From Gammaproteobacteria bacterium (lineage in GTDB: Bacteria > Pseudomonadota > Gammaproteobacteria > Pseudomonadales > Litorivicinaceae), in NCBI GenBank assembly GCA_024640985.1, contig JAHEDY010000005.1, forward strand, positions 1 to 64,000: a DNA stretch of 64,000 nt, in the 5' to 3' direction. The notes beneath the pieces are model-generated. The model searched no databases. It saw only the letters and a program-made list of their open reading frames with translations, and had not been told where the DNA came from. Position numbers and translations under genes: made by a program. How positions within the stretch are numbered: the stretch's first letter is position 1; each line of letters starts with the position of its first letter. Positions 49,109-57,049 of this stretch are shown here, piece by piece.

Positions 49109-50469
49109 TATGGGATGTACTCGCCAAAGAGATAGTCAGGCAACCACAACGCGATTCCTGGGAATTGGTACAAGAGCACCATGCTGAATAGCACAATTCC
49201 CAGATACGGCAATAACCCTTTAAAGATCTCTACCAACTCAATCTGATTTTTCAAGACCCCTTTCAGGTAGTAAGCAGACATCGCCATCGGCGGTGTCAGG
49301 AAGGAGGTCTGAAGGTTGAGTGCGACTAGCATTGCAAAGAAATATGGGTTAACTCCGAAAGTGTCGAGCATCGGCAAAAAGATTGGGACGAAGATGATCA
49401 GAATTTCTGACCACTCAAGAGGCCAACCCAAGACGAAGATGATGGTCTGAACCATGACGAGGAATTGCCAAGGAGCCAAATCCATCCCGAGAACCCAATG
49501 CTCGATCACATCGTGTCCTCCAAGGTACGAGAATATCGATGCGAACGTCCAAGAACCAACGAATAACCAACAAACCATGGCTGTCGCTTTGGCACACAGG
49601 AACACACTCTCCTGAATTTTTTTCCAAGTCAGCGCCCTGTAAAAAGCAGCAAGGATCATCGATCCGAGCGCACCCATCGCGGCCGCTTCAGCCGGGGTCG
49701 CTAATCCACCAAGTATCGAACCCAGTACCGTGACAATCAAAATAGTCAGCGGTAAAAATGACACCAGAAGATCTTTATAAATCTGCGCTTTTGGCGGGAT
49801 ATCTTCTGCGAGTGGTTTTGGTGCAATCGAAGGATTAAGTGTTGCCCGCGTAATGGCATAAACGATGTATAAGCCGGCGAGGATGAGGCCGGGGAACATC
49901 GCTGCTGCGTATAACCGTAACGGTGACAATTCAGCAATTGCAGCGTAAACGATCAACATGATGGATGGCGGAATGAGGATTCCCAGGGTTCCACCAGCAC
50001 AGATCACGCCGGCAGCAAACTTCTTGTCATAGTTCGCTTTGGCCATGGCGGGGTAGGCGAGAAGGCCCATCAACGTCACAACCGCGCCCACGATACCCGA
50101 TGCTGTTGAAAATACAGCGCAGGTAATTAATGCAGAAACGGCCATTGATCCTGGGAGGTTGTGCGCGGCCATTTGTAACGATCGGAAGAGACGTCCAACA
50201 ATATCGGCGCGTTCGACCACATACCCCATAAACAGGAATAGTGGGATGGCGACTAATGTGTCACTTTCCATGACCGAGTAAGTGTTTTGGTTCAGCAGGT
50301 AGAAAATTTGGTTATCAAAAATATCGCTGAATGTTTGAGGGCTGCTGTAGTAGGCGTAATAGCCAAATCCAACACCCATCGCAATCAGAGTGAACGCGAT
50401 TGGGAAGCCAAGTAGCACCAATACGATAAATAGGCATAACATTAAAATCGCGACTTCAGGGTTGCTCAT
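49108..50469 (-). CDS. TRAP transporter large permease, DctM type
   Basis: A 453-residue channel subunit with about twelve hydrophobic helices (ALIAIFV-like repeats; GALGSMILAAFYRALTW). The frame opens earlier, but the start is set at 50469 (MSNPEVAILMLCLFIVLVLLGFPIAFTL), the family N-terminus, which overlaps dctQ by 4 bp. With DctQ and DctP it forms a sodium-driven uptake system for organic acids. The long form with the extra central loop fits the TakP-type (2-oxoacid/lactate) subfamily. Confidence 0.9.
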   Translation of the reverse strand: MSNPEVAILMLCLFIVLVLLGFPIAFTLIAMGVGFGYYAYYSSPQTFSDIFDNQIFYLLNQNTYSVMESDTLVAIPLFLFMGYVVERADIVGRLFRSLQMAAHNLPGSMAVSALITCAVFSTASGIVGAVVTLMGLLAYPAMAKANYDKKFAAGVICAGGTLGILIPPSIMLIVYAAIAELSPLRLYAAAMFPGLILAGLYIVYAITRATLNPSIAPKPLAEDIPPKAQIYKDLLVSFLPLTILIVTVLGSILGGLATPAEAAAMGALGSMILAAFYRALTWKKIQESVFLCAKATAMVCWLFVGSWTFASIFSYLGGHDVIEHWVLGMDLAPWQFLVMVQTIIFVLGWPLEWSEILIIFVPIFLPMLDTFGVNPYFFAMLVALNLQTSFLTPPMAMSAYYLKGVLKNQIELVEIFKGLLPYLGIVLFSMVLLYQFPGIALWLPDYLFGEYIP

Positions 50470-51044
50470 GCTTGCACTTCCTTCTTCTCTGCTTCTTCCA
50501 TCAGCAATTGCTCTGTCTCTTTCACATCGCTTAAGCGCGCCATCCACTCGTTATCTTTGATCGCTCGGATGCAACGGCAGATCTCGGCAAGGCCCTGAAG
50601 GATGAGTAAGAATCCAGCGACAGGGATGAGTGTTTTGAAGAAATAAATTTGGATTCGAGCTGGGCTATTCCAACTCACTTCTTTGTAGCGCCAACTGTCG
50701 GCCGCGACCTCTGTGCCAAACCAAAACAAAGCGAGCATGCCTGGAAAGAAGAACGTCACGTAAAGCACAAGGTCAATCTTGCCTTGCGTCTTTGGTTTCA
50801 ATAATCGATATAAGAAATCACCGCGGACATGGGCGTCTTGAGCGAGCGCGTAAGGCCCTGCCATTAAGAAAAGTGCCCCGTACATCTGGATCATCATGTC
50901 CATTGACCATACAGTCGGAGCGTTCAGCACGTAACGAACAAACACCTCATATGACACCGAGAGTGTCAAAATTAAGATACACCAGCCAAAGGCACGCCCT
51001 ACCCAGACGTTTAACCCTTCAATGGTATAGACAAATCGTTCCAC
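50466..51044 (-). CDS. TRAP transporter small permease, DctQ type
   Basis: Four-helix small subunit. The long frame from 51137 has a non-conserved N-terminus; a GTG at 51044 with GGAG 8 nt upstream gives 192 residues starting VERFVYTIEGLNVWVGRAFGW, which fits the family. The DctQ core SYEVFVRYVLNAPTVWSMDMMIQMYGALFLMAGPYALAQDAHVRGDFLY is typical. The C-terminus is a charged helix (KETEQLLMEEAEKKE). It overlaps dctM by 4 bp. Confidence 0.88.
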   Translation of the reverse strand: MERFVYTIEGLNVWVGRAFGWCILILTLSVSYEVFVRYVLNAPTVWSMDMMIQMYGALFLMAGPYALAQDAHVRGDFLYRLLKPKTQGKIDLVLYVTFFFPGMLALFWFGTEVAADSWRYKEVSWNSPARIQIYFFKTLIPVAGFLLILQGLAEICRCIRAIKDNEWMARLSDVKETEQLLMEEAEKKEVQA

Positions 51045-51162
51045 GATTGTTTCTCCACAATAAGATTCACAGTGTGCATTTAATTGCCTTACAACAGTGT
51101 GTTGTAAGGATTCGGGCTCCAGTCCACCCAAGGGCACTGACTTTGATGTGCCACTTAGAAAC

Positions 51163-51190
51163 TAAAAATCCCGGAGCGCTTGAGCGCCCC
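51163..51190 (-). terminator. Intrinsic terminator between dctP and dctQ
   Basis: On the minus strand GCGCT-CA-AGCGC with flanking GG/CC pairs is followed by GGGATTTTTAG. It lies 24 bp after the dctP stop. A partial terminator here would give more binding protein than permease, as is usual in such operons. Confidence 0.6.
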
Positions 51191-51213
51191 AGGATCGTAA
51201 ATCACCGTTCGGA

Positions 51214-52317
51214 TTAACCGAAGTAGTGATTGTAGGCCATACGATAGTCTGGCTGATTCAAGTTCAAGTAGCCCATGACGCGCTCAGCGTATGCTCTTTG
51301 CGAGTCGATCACTTTCTTGAAGAATGGATCTTCGGCATTCAGACGATCGACAACGATGTCCCAAGCCTTTAACTGCTCTTTCATCACAGAGTCAGGAGTC
51401 CGGTGAACGTTTACACCCTGATTGCGCAGGTTTTGCAAATCGTCAGCGTACCGGTTCGTGTTGTGCCAGTAGAAGTTTGAGTTCTCAGCTTCTGAAGCGT
51501 AGCGCAAGATCGCTTGCTGCTCGGCTGGTAAAGCATCGTACTTCTTCTTGTTGAACGAGATTTCGAAGAATTCCTGTGACTGGTGGAACGACCCGAGGTG
51601 ATAGTCTTTCGAGACATCCTGCATACCGAAGTCACGGTCAGATGTTGGGTTGTTAAATTCTGCAGCGTCAATCAAACCTGACTTCATCGCTGGCTGGATC
51701 TCACCACCTGGCAACTGAACGACTGACATACCCATTTCCAGAAGAACGTCTGCAGCCAGACCAACAGTACGGTACTTAAGACCATTCATCTGCGAAGCAT
51801 CTTTGATTTCTTCTTTGAACCAACCCATTGGCTGAGCTGGCATTGGGCTGTTGAAGAATGAAATGATGTTGAGGCCTAAAGAACCCATCAACTCGTCAAA
51901 CAACTGCTGACCACCGCCGTAGTGCAACCAACCGAGAACTTCTTGTGATGACCAGCCAAAGCATGGGCCAGTTCCGAACAATGACGCTGTTTTGGATTTT
52001 GAGTACCAGTACGCAGGTACGTAGTGACATCCATCCAACACCCCGCGGTGAACCGCGTCTTGCATCTGTGATGTTTTAACGACGGAATTCACTGGAAGTA
52101 AATCAATCTTAAGATCTTTCCCAGCCATTGCATGAACGCGGTCGACATAGGCTTGCGCGTTTTCTAGGAAAATACCGCCACCCCAAGCTGCCTGCACTTT
52201 CAATGTTGTACCGCCGTGACCACCGGCGTTGACAAGTGCTGGGAAACCGAGGCTGGAGGCCGCTGCTGTTGCCGTAGCTCCTTTCAGAAACGAACGGCGA
52301 TCGAGTTTTTTGCTCAT
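51214..52317 (-). CDS. TRAP transporter substrate-binding protein, TakP/lactate-binding type
   Basis: A 367-residue periplasmic binding protein with a twin-arginine signal (DRRSFLKG, R7-R8; Ala-rich h-region to about residue 32). The body matches the TakP and TTHA0766 type: FGWSSQEVLGWLHYGGGQQLFDEL, PMGWFKEEIKDASQMNGLKYRTVG, VQLPGGEIQPAMKSGLIDAAEF and FFEISFNKKKYDALPAEQQAI. Known members bind 2-oxoacids such as pyruvate, or calcium lactate, often as dimers. With lldD downstream, lactate or pyruvate is the best guess. Confidence 0.85.
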   Translation of the reverse strand: MSKKLDRRSFLKGATATAAASSLGFPALVNAGGHGGTTLKVQAAWGGGIFLENAQAYVDRVHAMAGKDLKIDLLPVNSVVKTSQMQDAVHRGVLDGCHYVPAYWYSKSKTASLFGTGPCFGWSSQEVLGWLHYGGGQQLFDELMGSLGLNIISFFNSPMPAQPMGWFKEEIKDASQMNGLKYRTVGLAADVLLEMGMSVVQLPGGEIQPAMKSGLIDAAEFNNPTSDRDFGMQDVSKDYHLGSFHQSQEFFEISFNKKKYDALPAEQQAILRYASEAENSNFYWHNTNRYADDLQNLRNQGVNVHRTPDSVMKEQLKAWDIVVDRLNAEDPFFKKVIDSQRAYAERVMGYLNLNQPDYRMAYNHYFG

Positions 52318-52451
52318 CGGACTACCTTTTTTATCTATTTTTTTCTAGCGCTTATCCATATCTGCTCAATGCAGTGCGCCCTACAAATCCATCCTTGGAG
52401 AGCCGATATTGAGGATTTCGAGCCGATGTTGCAAGGCTTTTAAAAAAAAAG

Positions 52452-52462
52452 TGATCAGACCA
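52452..52462. promoter_or_regulatory. Imperfect PdhR/FadR-family operator between dctP and D-2-hydroxyacid dehydrogenase
   Basis: TGATCAGACCA differs by one base from the perfect palindrome seen at four other places in this region. It is 67 bp before the dehydrogenase start and 135 bp before dctP on the other strand, so it could act on either. Confidence 0.5.
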
Positions 52463-52528
52463 CTTTTCGATTGAAACTTGTTTCCAAAAACGCCAATGTG
52501 CCTTTTCGCATCAATTAAGGAAATTGAA

Positions 52529-53485
52529 ATGGTTGACTTAAGCATTACGAGGTTATTGGTCGAACCCGTCTTGGAGCGCGCTCGCAACAATTACGCGGTT
52601 TGGCTGAATGACGATGATCATATTATGTCATCTGATGAACTCATCGCTCGGAGCCATGAATCCGATGCCCTGATGGTTTGTCATTCAGAACTCTTGTCGG
52701 CCGATGTTGTTGCCAAGCTGGGAAGCCGTTTGAAAATCGTTGCCAACTACTCGGTCGGCGTTGATCACTGTGATCTGGAAGCACTCAAATCGCGCGGGAT
52801 CGTGGTGACCAATACTCCTGATGTACTTTCAGATGCGACCGCGGAAATTGCCATGTTGCTGCTTTTAGGTGCGAGCCGTCGTGCGTACGAGGGTGATCAG
52901 ATGCTACGCCATGGGACTTGGAAGCACTGGGCTCCGGTGGAAATGAACGGTATTCAAGTCACATCGAAAAAGCTTGGGATTGTGGGTATGGGTCGAGTCG
53001 GTCAGACGGTTGCGAAGCGTGCGCGCGGTTTCGACATGGAAATCCATTATAGCAACCGTCGTCGATTGCCTCCTGAATTGGAATGTGGAGCAATCTATCA
53101 CACTTCAGTGAAATCCTTGTTTGAGGCGGTGGATATGATTTCCCTGAATTGTCCAGCGACTCCTGAAACAGACTATTTAATTAATGCCGAATCCATCGGT
53201 TGGATGCGTCCGGGTGCGGTCTTTGTCAATACTGCTCGAGGCCGCTTGGTTGATGAGGCAGCATTAATCGATGCATTGCAGTCAGGTCACATCGCAGCTG
53301 CAGGTCTGGATGTCTTTCAGAATGAGCCCGGTGGCAATCCTGAGTTCGCCAAATGTCCGAACGTTTTGATGTTGCCGCATTTGGGGTCGTCAACACGCGA
53401 AACACGAAAGGCGATGGGTGATCGGGCGCTCGATAATTTGGATGCATTCTTTGCTGGCCAAGAGCCGAGAGATCGATTGGTTTAA
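52529..53485 (+). CDS. D-2-hydroxyacid dehydrogenase (D-glycerate/glyoxylate reductase-like)
   Basis: A 318-residue NAD(P)-dependent enzyme of the D-isomer 2-hydroxyacid dehydrogenase family. The start is the ATG at 52529 with AAGGA 7 nt upstream. The cofactor loop GIVGMGRVGQTVAKRARGFDMEIHYSNRR ends in SNRR, which suggests NADP. Catalytic Arg, Glu and His are in VNTARGRLVDE, GLDVFQNEPG and LPHLGSSTRE. The substrate could be glyoxylate, hydroxypyruvate or another 2-oxoacid. It is divergent from dctP and sits before the PdhR-like gene. Confidence 0.87.
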   Translation: MVDLSITRLLVEPVLERARNNYAVWLNDDDHIMSSDELIARSHESDALMVCHSELLSADVVAKLGSRLKIVANYSVGVDHCDLEALKSRGIVVTNTPDVLSDATAEIAMLLLLGASRRAYEGDQMLRHGTWKHWAPVEMNGIQVTSKKLGIVGMGRVGQTVAKRARGFDMEIHYSNRRRLPPELECGAIYHTSVKSLFEAVDMISLNCPATPETDYLINAESIGWMRPGAVFVNTARGRLVDEAALIDALQSGHIAAAGLDVFQNEPGGNPEFAKCPNVLMLPHLGSSTRETRKAMGDRALDNLDAFFAGQEPRDRLV

Positions 53486-53499
53486 CTGTTTGCGCATTT

Positions 53500-53510
53500 T
53501 GGTCTGACCA
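53500..53510. promoter_or_regulatory. PdhR/FadR-family operator-like palindrome, regulator upstream copy 1
   Basis: TGGTCTGACCA, 47 bp before the regulator ATG and exactly 21 bp (two helical turns) from copy 2. Flanking T residues extend it toward the ATTGGTnnnACCAAT form known for PdhR. Confidence 0.75.
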
Positions 53511-53520
53511 GTTAACCTAT

Positions 53521-53531
53521 TGGTCTGACCA
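53521..53531. promoter_or_regulatory. PdhR/FadR-family operator-like palindrome, regulator upstream copy 2
   Basis: TGGTCTGACCA, 26 bp before the start of the regulator gene, in phase on the helix with copy 1. The position suits autorepression of the regulator-aceEF transcript. Confidence 0.75.
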
Positions 53532-53556
53532 CTTTGCTGCTAATGAGACTGTTGCA

Positions 53557-54324
53557 ATGCATGGATACCTGTCGACCCCTCGAGTGACGCGAGCGGCTGA
53601 TGTCATTATGGACCAGATCGAGCGCTTGATTCTCGAGGGGAAAGTGCGCCCAGGCCAGAAACTACCCTCTGAACGTAGCTTAGCTGAAGAGTTTGATGTT
53701 TCAAGGCCGACCGTCCGAGAAGCCATTCAAAAACTCGAGGCGCGAGGGCTGATCCAGCGTCGTCATGGCGGTGGCACTTTTGTTGCGGAGCATGTGGGCT
53801 CAACATTCATCGATCCGATGATGGCGATGATTCAACGGTCGCCAGATGGAACCTTTGACATCCTTGAATTGCGATTTGCTCTAGAAAGTGTGGCTGCTTG
53901 GTTAGCCGCTGATCGCGCAACCGAGCGGGCTCGCGGGAATGTGCAACGTCGCTACCACGAACTCCAGGCTGCGGTGCGATCGCATGACCTCCATCGGGAA
54001 GCGAAAGCAGACGCTGAGTTTCATTTGGCGATTGCCGAGGCATCTCAGAACGGCATCATCCTTCATATCATGCGATCGATCTTCGTGCTACTTGAGGAAT
54101 CGATTGTGAAAAATTTAGCCGAGCTCAATCTGGATCGAATTCGAAAACAAGATCTGGCCCTGCAGCATGAGGCGATTTATCGCGCGATCGTGATCGATCG
54201 CGATCCGGGGGCGGCCAGGAGGGCAGTCCGTCAGCATATGTTAACTGTGAGTGAATCACTGGACCGTGAACGACTTGCAGATACGAAACCGCGGCGCTTG
54301 AAAGAGTTGACACAATCGACTTGA
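53557..54324 (+). CDS. pdhR: FadR-family (GntR) transcriptional regulator, PdhR-like
   Basis: A 255-residue repressor. The N-terminal winged helix-turn-helix (about 10-78) contains LPSERSLAEEFDVSRPTVREAIQKLEARGLIQRRHGGGTFV; the C-terminal FCD ligand domain has the conserved Asp/His metal ligands (AKADAEFHLAIAEAS, QHEAIYRAI, RQHM). Direct placement before aceEF is the E. coli pdhR arrangement, where pyruvate relieves repression. LldR is the close alternative and would suit lldD. Two operator-like palindromes precede it, and it lies 44 bp before aceE. Confidence 0.85.
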   Translation: MHGYLSTPRVTRAADVIMDQIERLILEGKVRPGQKLPSERSLAEEFDVSRPTVREAIQKLEARGLIQRRHGGGTFVAEHVGSTFIDPMMAMIQRSPDGTFDILELRFALESVAAWLAADRATERARGNVQRRYHELQAAVRSHDLHREAKADAEFHLAIAEASQNGIILHIMRSIFVLLEESIVKNLAELNLDRIRKQDLALQHEAIYRAIVIDRDPGAARRAVRQHMLTVSESLDRERLADTKPRRLKELTQST

Positions 54325-54368
54325 GTGAAGTGCCGTTGTTCACCAACCAACCCAACGAGGTGAGAACT

Positions 54369-57038
54369 ATGGCGAATACGCCAATAACAGTCGACCAGGA
54401 TCCGGTCGAAACCAAAGAATGGCTAGAAGCCTATGAGTCTGTACTACAACATGAAGGAGCTGATCGCGCGGCCTACTTGCTGAATCAACTTGTTGCACGT
54501 GCCAGCCAGGAGGGAGCAAGTCTTCCGGTTGCCATGACCACACCGTACCGGAACACTATCCCCGTGCAAAAAGAAGCGCGGATGCCGGGCGATTTGTTCA
54601 TGGAGCGACGCATCCGTAGCTTGATCCGCTGGAATGCACTCGCCATGGTGATGCGCGCGAACAAGTCAGGCGATGATTTGGGTGGTCACATTGCTACCTA
54701 CCAATCGGCAGCAACCTTGTACGAAGTGGGTTTTAACTATTTTTGGAAAGGACCTGATCATACTGAAGGCCAGGATCTTCTGTATATCCAAGGCCATGCA
54801 AGTCCAGGAATTTATGCGCGTTCCTTTTTAGAGGGGCGTCTATCTGAAAAGCAGTTGGATAATTTCCGACGCGAAGTGGATGGGGACGGTTTATCGTCCT
54901 ACCCACACCCCTGGTTAATGCCGGATTACTGGCAATTTCCGACGGTTTCAATGGGTCTCGGACCCATTCAATCGATCTACCAAGCCCATGTGATGAAGTA
55001 TTTGGTGAATCGTGGGCTCTCTGATCAGCCAAACCGCAAAGTTTGGGCATTCCTCGGTGATGGAGAGATGGACGAACCTGAGTCTTTGGGTGCGATCGGT
55101 CTCGCTGGGCGAGAAGGTCTTGATAACCTGATTTTCGTGATCAACTGTAATTTGCAACGTCTCGATGGACCGGTTCGTGGTAACGCCAAGATCGTTCAAG
55201 AACTGGAAGGCGTCTTCCGTGGTGCTGGATGGAATGTCATCAAAGTTCTTTGGGGTCGTCATTGGGATCCATTATTCGCTCGTGACCGCCAAGGCCTGAT
55301 GCAGAAAGTCATGGATGAAGTGGTCGATGGTGAATTGCAAAACTGCAAGGCCAAAGGTGGTGCATACACGCGCGAACATTTCTTTGGCCAATATCCGGAA
55401 TTGAAAGAGATGGTGTCTGATCTTTCAGATGAAGACATTGCGCAACTGAATCGTGGAGGTCACGATCCCACCAAGGTGTATGCGGCTTATCATGCGGCCG
55501 TTAACCACACAGGACAGCCGACCGTGATTCTGGCGCAAACCGTCAAAGGGTACGGCATGGGTTCATCAGGTGAGTCAGCTAACCCATCGCACCAGGTGAA
55601 AAAGCTAGATCTGGAGAATTTGAAAAAGTTCCGCGATCGTTTTGCCATTCCGGTTAGTGACGACGACCTCAGTGATTTGCCCTATTTCAATCCAGGTCCT
55701 GAGAGTCCTGAAAACAAATATCTACAAGAGCGTCGACAGGTCTTAGGTGGTTATTTGCCCTCACGTCGGGCCTGGAAAGATCCGCTAGGATGTCCAAGTC
55801 TCGATGCGTTTAAGCAGCAGACCAAAGGGACAGGCGACCGCCAAATCTCAACGACCATGGCATTCGTTCGGATGTTGTCGACACTGGTGAAAGACAAAAC
55901 CATTGGACATCGAGTGGTCCCTATCGTACCTGATGAGGCACGGACATTCGGGATGGAAGGCATGTTCAAGCAACTGGGGATTTACACCACCGAAGGTCAG
56001 AAATACATTCCACACGATGTCGACCAGGTGTTGTCTTACCATGAAGACAAAGCCGGCCAGATTCTCGAAGAAGGTATTAATGAATCGGGTGCGTTTTCAG
56101 CTTGGATGGCCTGTGCTACCTCTTATGCAAACCATAACCAACCATTAATCCCATTCTATATTTACTATTCGATGTTTGGTCATCAGCGGGTGGGTGATCT
56201 GACCTGGGCTGCCGGTGATATCCAGGCCAAGGGCTTCTTGTTGGGCGCAACTTCAGGCCGGACCACCTTAAATGGGGAAGGGCTGCAGCACCAAGACGGG
56301 CATAGCCATATCCTTGCGGGCACTGTACCGAATCAGCGTTCTTATGATCCAACCTATAGCTACGAAGTTGCGGTCATCGTTCAGCACGGCTTAAAGCAGA
56401 TGTATGACGAGAACCAGAGTGTGTTTTATTACATCACCTTGATGAATGAAAACTACAACCATCCGGACATGCCTGAAGGTGTTGAATCAGACATCATCAA
56501 GGGAATGTATCTGCTGAAGCCTGCTGCGCCTAAGATGAAGCACAGCGTTCGTTTGCTGGGCTCAGGAACGATTCTGAGAGAGGTTGAGGCAGCAGCTGAA
56601 ATGCTGGCTGATTTTGGCGTCGGTGCTGAAGTGTATAGTGCGACCAGCTTTAATGAGTTGCGTCGTGATGGCCAGTCGGCAGCACGTTACAACTTGTTGC
56701 ATCCAGAAGAGAAAACGGCTCGGATTAGTCACGTTGAAACCATGTTGGGTGGATCTGATGCGCCAGTGGTGGCTGCGACAGACCACATCCAGCTGTACTC
56801 CGAGCAGATTCGTCCATTCCTCGGAAAACGGACCTACATTACGCTTGGGACTGATGGATTTGGTCGGTCGGATTCACGCAAAAAATTGCGTGAGCATTTT
56901 GAAGTGGATCGTCGATTTGTCACGATTGCGGCGCTCAGAGCGCTGTCGATGGATGGAAAGATTGATCCTAAAGTCGTGACGAAAGCGATCAAAGATTTCG
57001 ACATCGATCCCGATCGTCTTGATCCGGTGACATTGTAA
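54369..57038 (+). CDS. aceE: Pyruvate dehydrogenase E1 component, homodimeric type
   Basis: Thiamin-diphosphate-dependent decarboxylase of the pyruvate dehydrogenase complex. The ATG at 54369 (MANTPITVDQDPVETKEW) with GAGGTGAG upstream gives 889 residues, close to E. coli AceE (887); the frame opens at a TTG 48 bp earlier. The ThDP motif is GDGEMDEPES...NCNLQRLDGPV, preceded by YIQGHASPGIYARSFLEGRL. Third gene after the regulator's operators; aceF follows after 11 bp. Confidence 0.97.
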   Translation: MANTPITVDQDPVETKEWLEAYESVLQHEGADRAAYLLNQLVARASQEGASLPVAMTTPYRNTIPVQKEARMPGDLFMERRIRSLIRWNALAMVMRANKSGDDLGGHIATYQSAATLYEVGFNYFWKGPDHTEGQDLLYIQGHASPGIYARSFLEGRLSEKQLDNFRREVDGDGLSSYPHPWLMPDYWQFPTVSMGLGPIQSIYQAHVMKYLVNRGLSDQPNRKVWAFLGDGEMDEPESLGAIGLAGREGLDNLIFVINCNLQRLDGPVRGNAKIVQELEGVFRGAGWNVIKVLWGRHWDPLFARDRQGLMQKVMDEVVDGELQNCKAKGGAYTREHFFGQYPELKEMVSDLSDEDIAQLNRGGHDPTKVYAAYHAAVNHTGQPTVILAQTVKGYGMGSSGESANPSHQVKKLDLENLKKFRDRFAIPVSDDDLSDLPYFNPGPESPENKYLQERRQVLGGYLPSRRAWKDPLGCPSLDAFKQQTKGTGDRQISTTMAFVRMLSTLVKDKTIGHRVVPIVPDEARTFGMEGMFKQLGIYTTEGQKYIPHDVDQVLSYHEDKAGQILEEGINESGAFSAWMACATSYANHNQPLIPFYIYYSMFGHQRVGDLTWAAGDIQAKGFLLGATSGRTTLNGEGLQHQDGHSHILAGTVPNQRSYDPTYSYEVAVIVQHGLKQMYDENQSVFYYITLMNENYNHPDMPEGVESDIIKGMYLLKPAAPKMKHSVRLLGSGTILREVEAAAEMLADFGVGAEVYSATSFNELRRDGQSAARYNLLHPEEKTARISHVETMLGGSDAPVVAATDHIQLYSEQIRPFLGKRTYITLGTDGFGRSDSRKKLREHFEVDRRFVTIAALRALSMDGKIDPKVVTKAIKDFDIDPDRLDPVTL

Positions 57039-57049
57039 GGAGGTATGAC

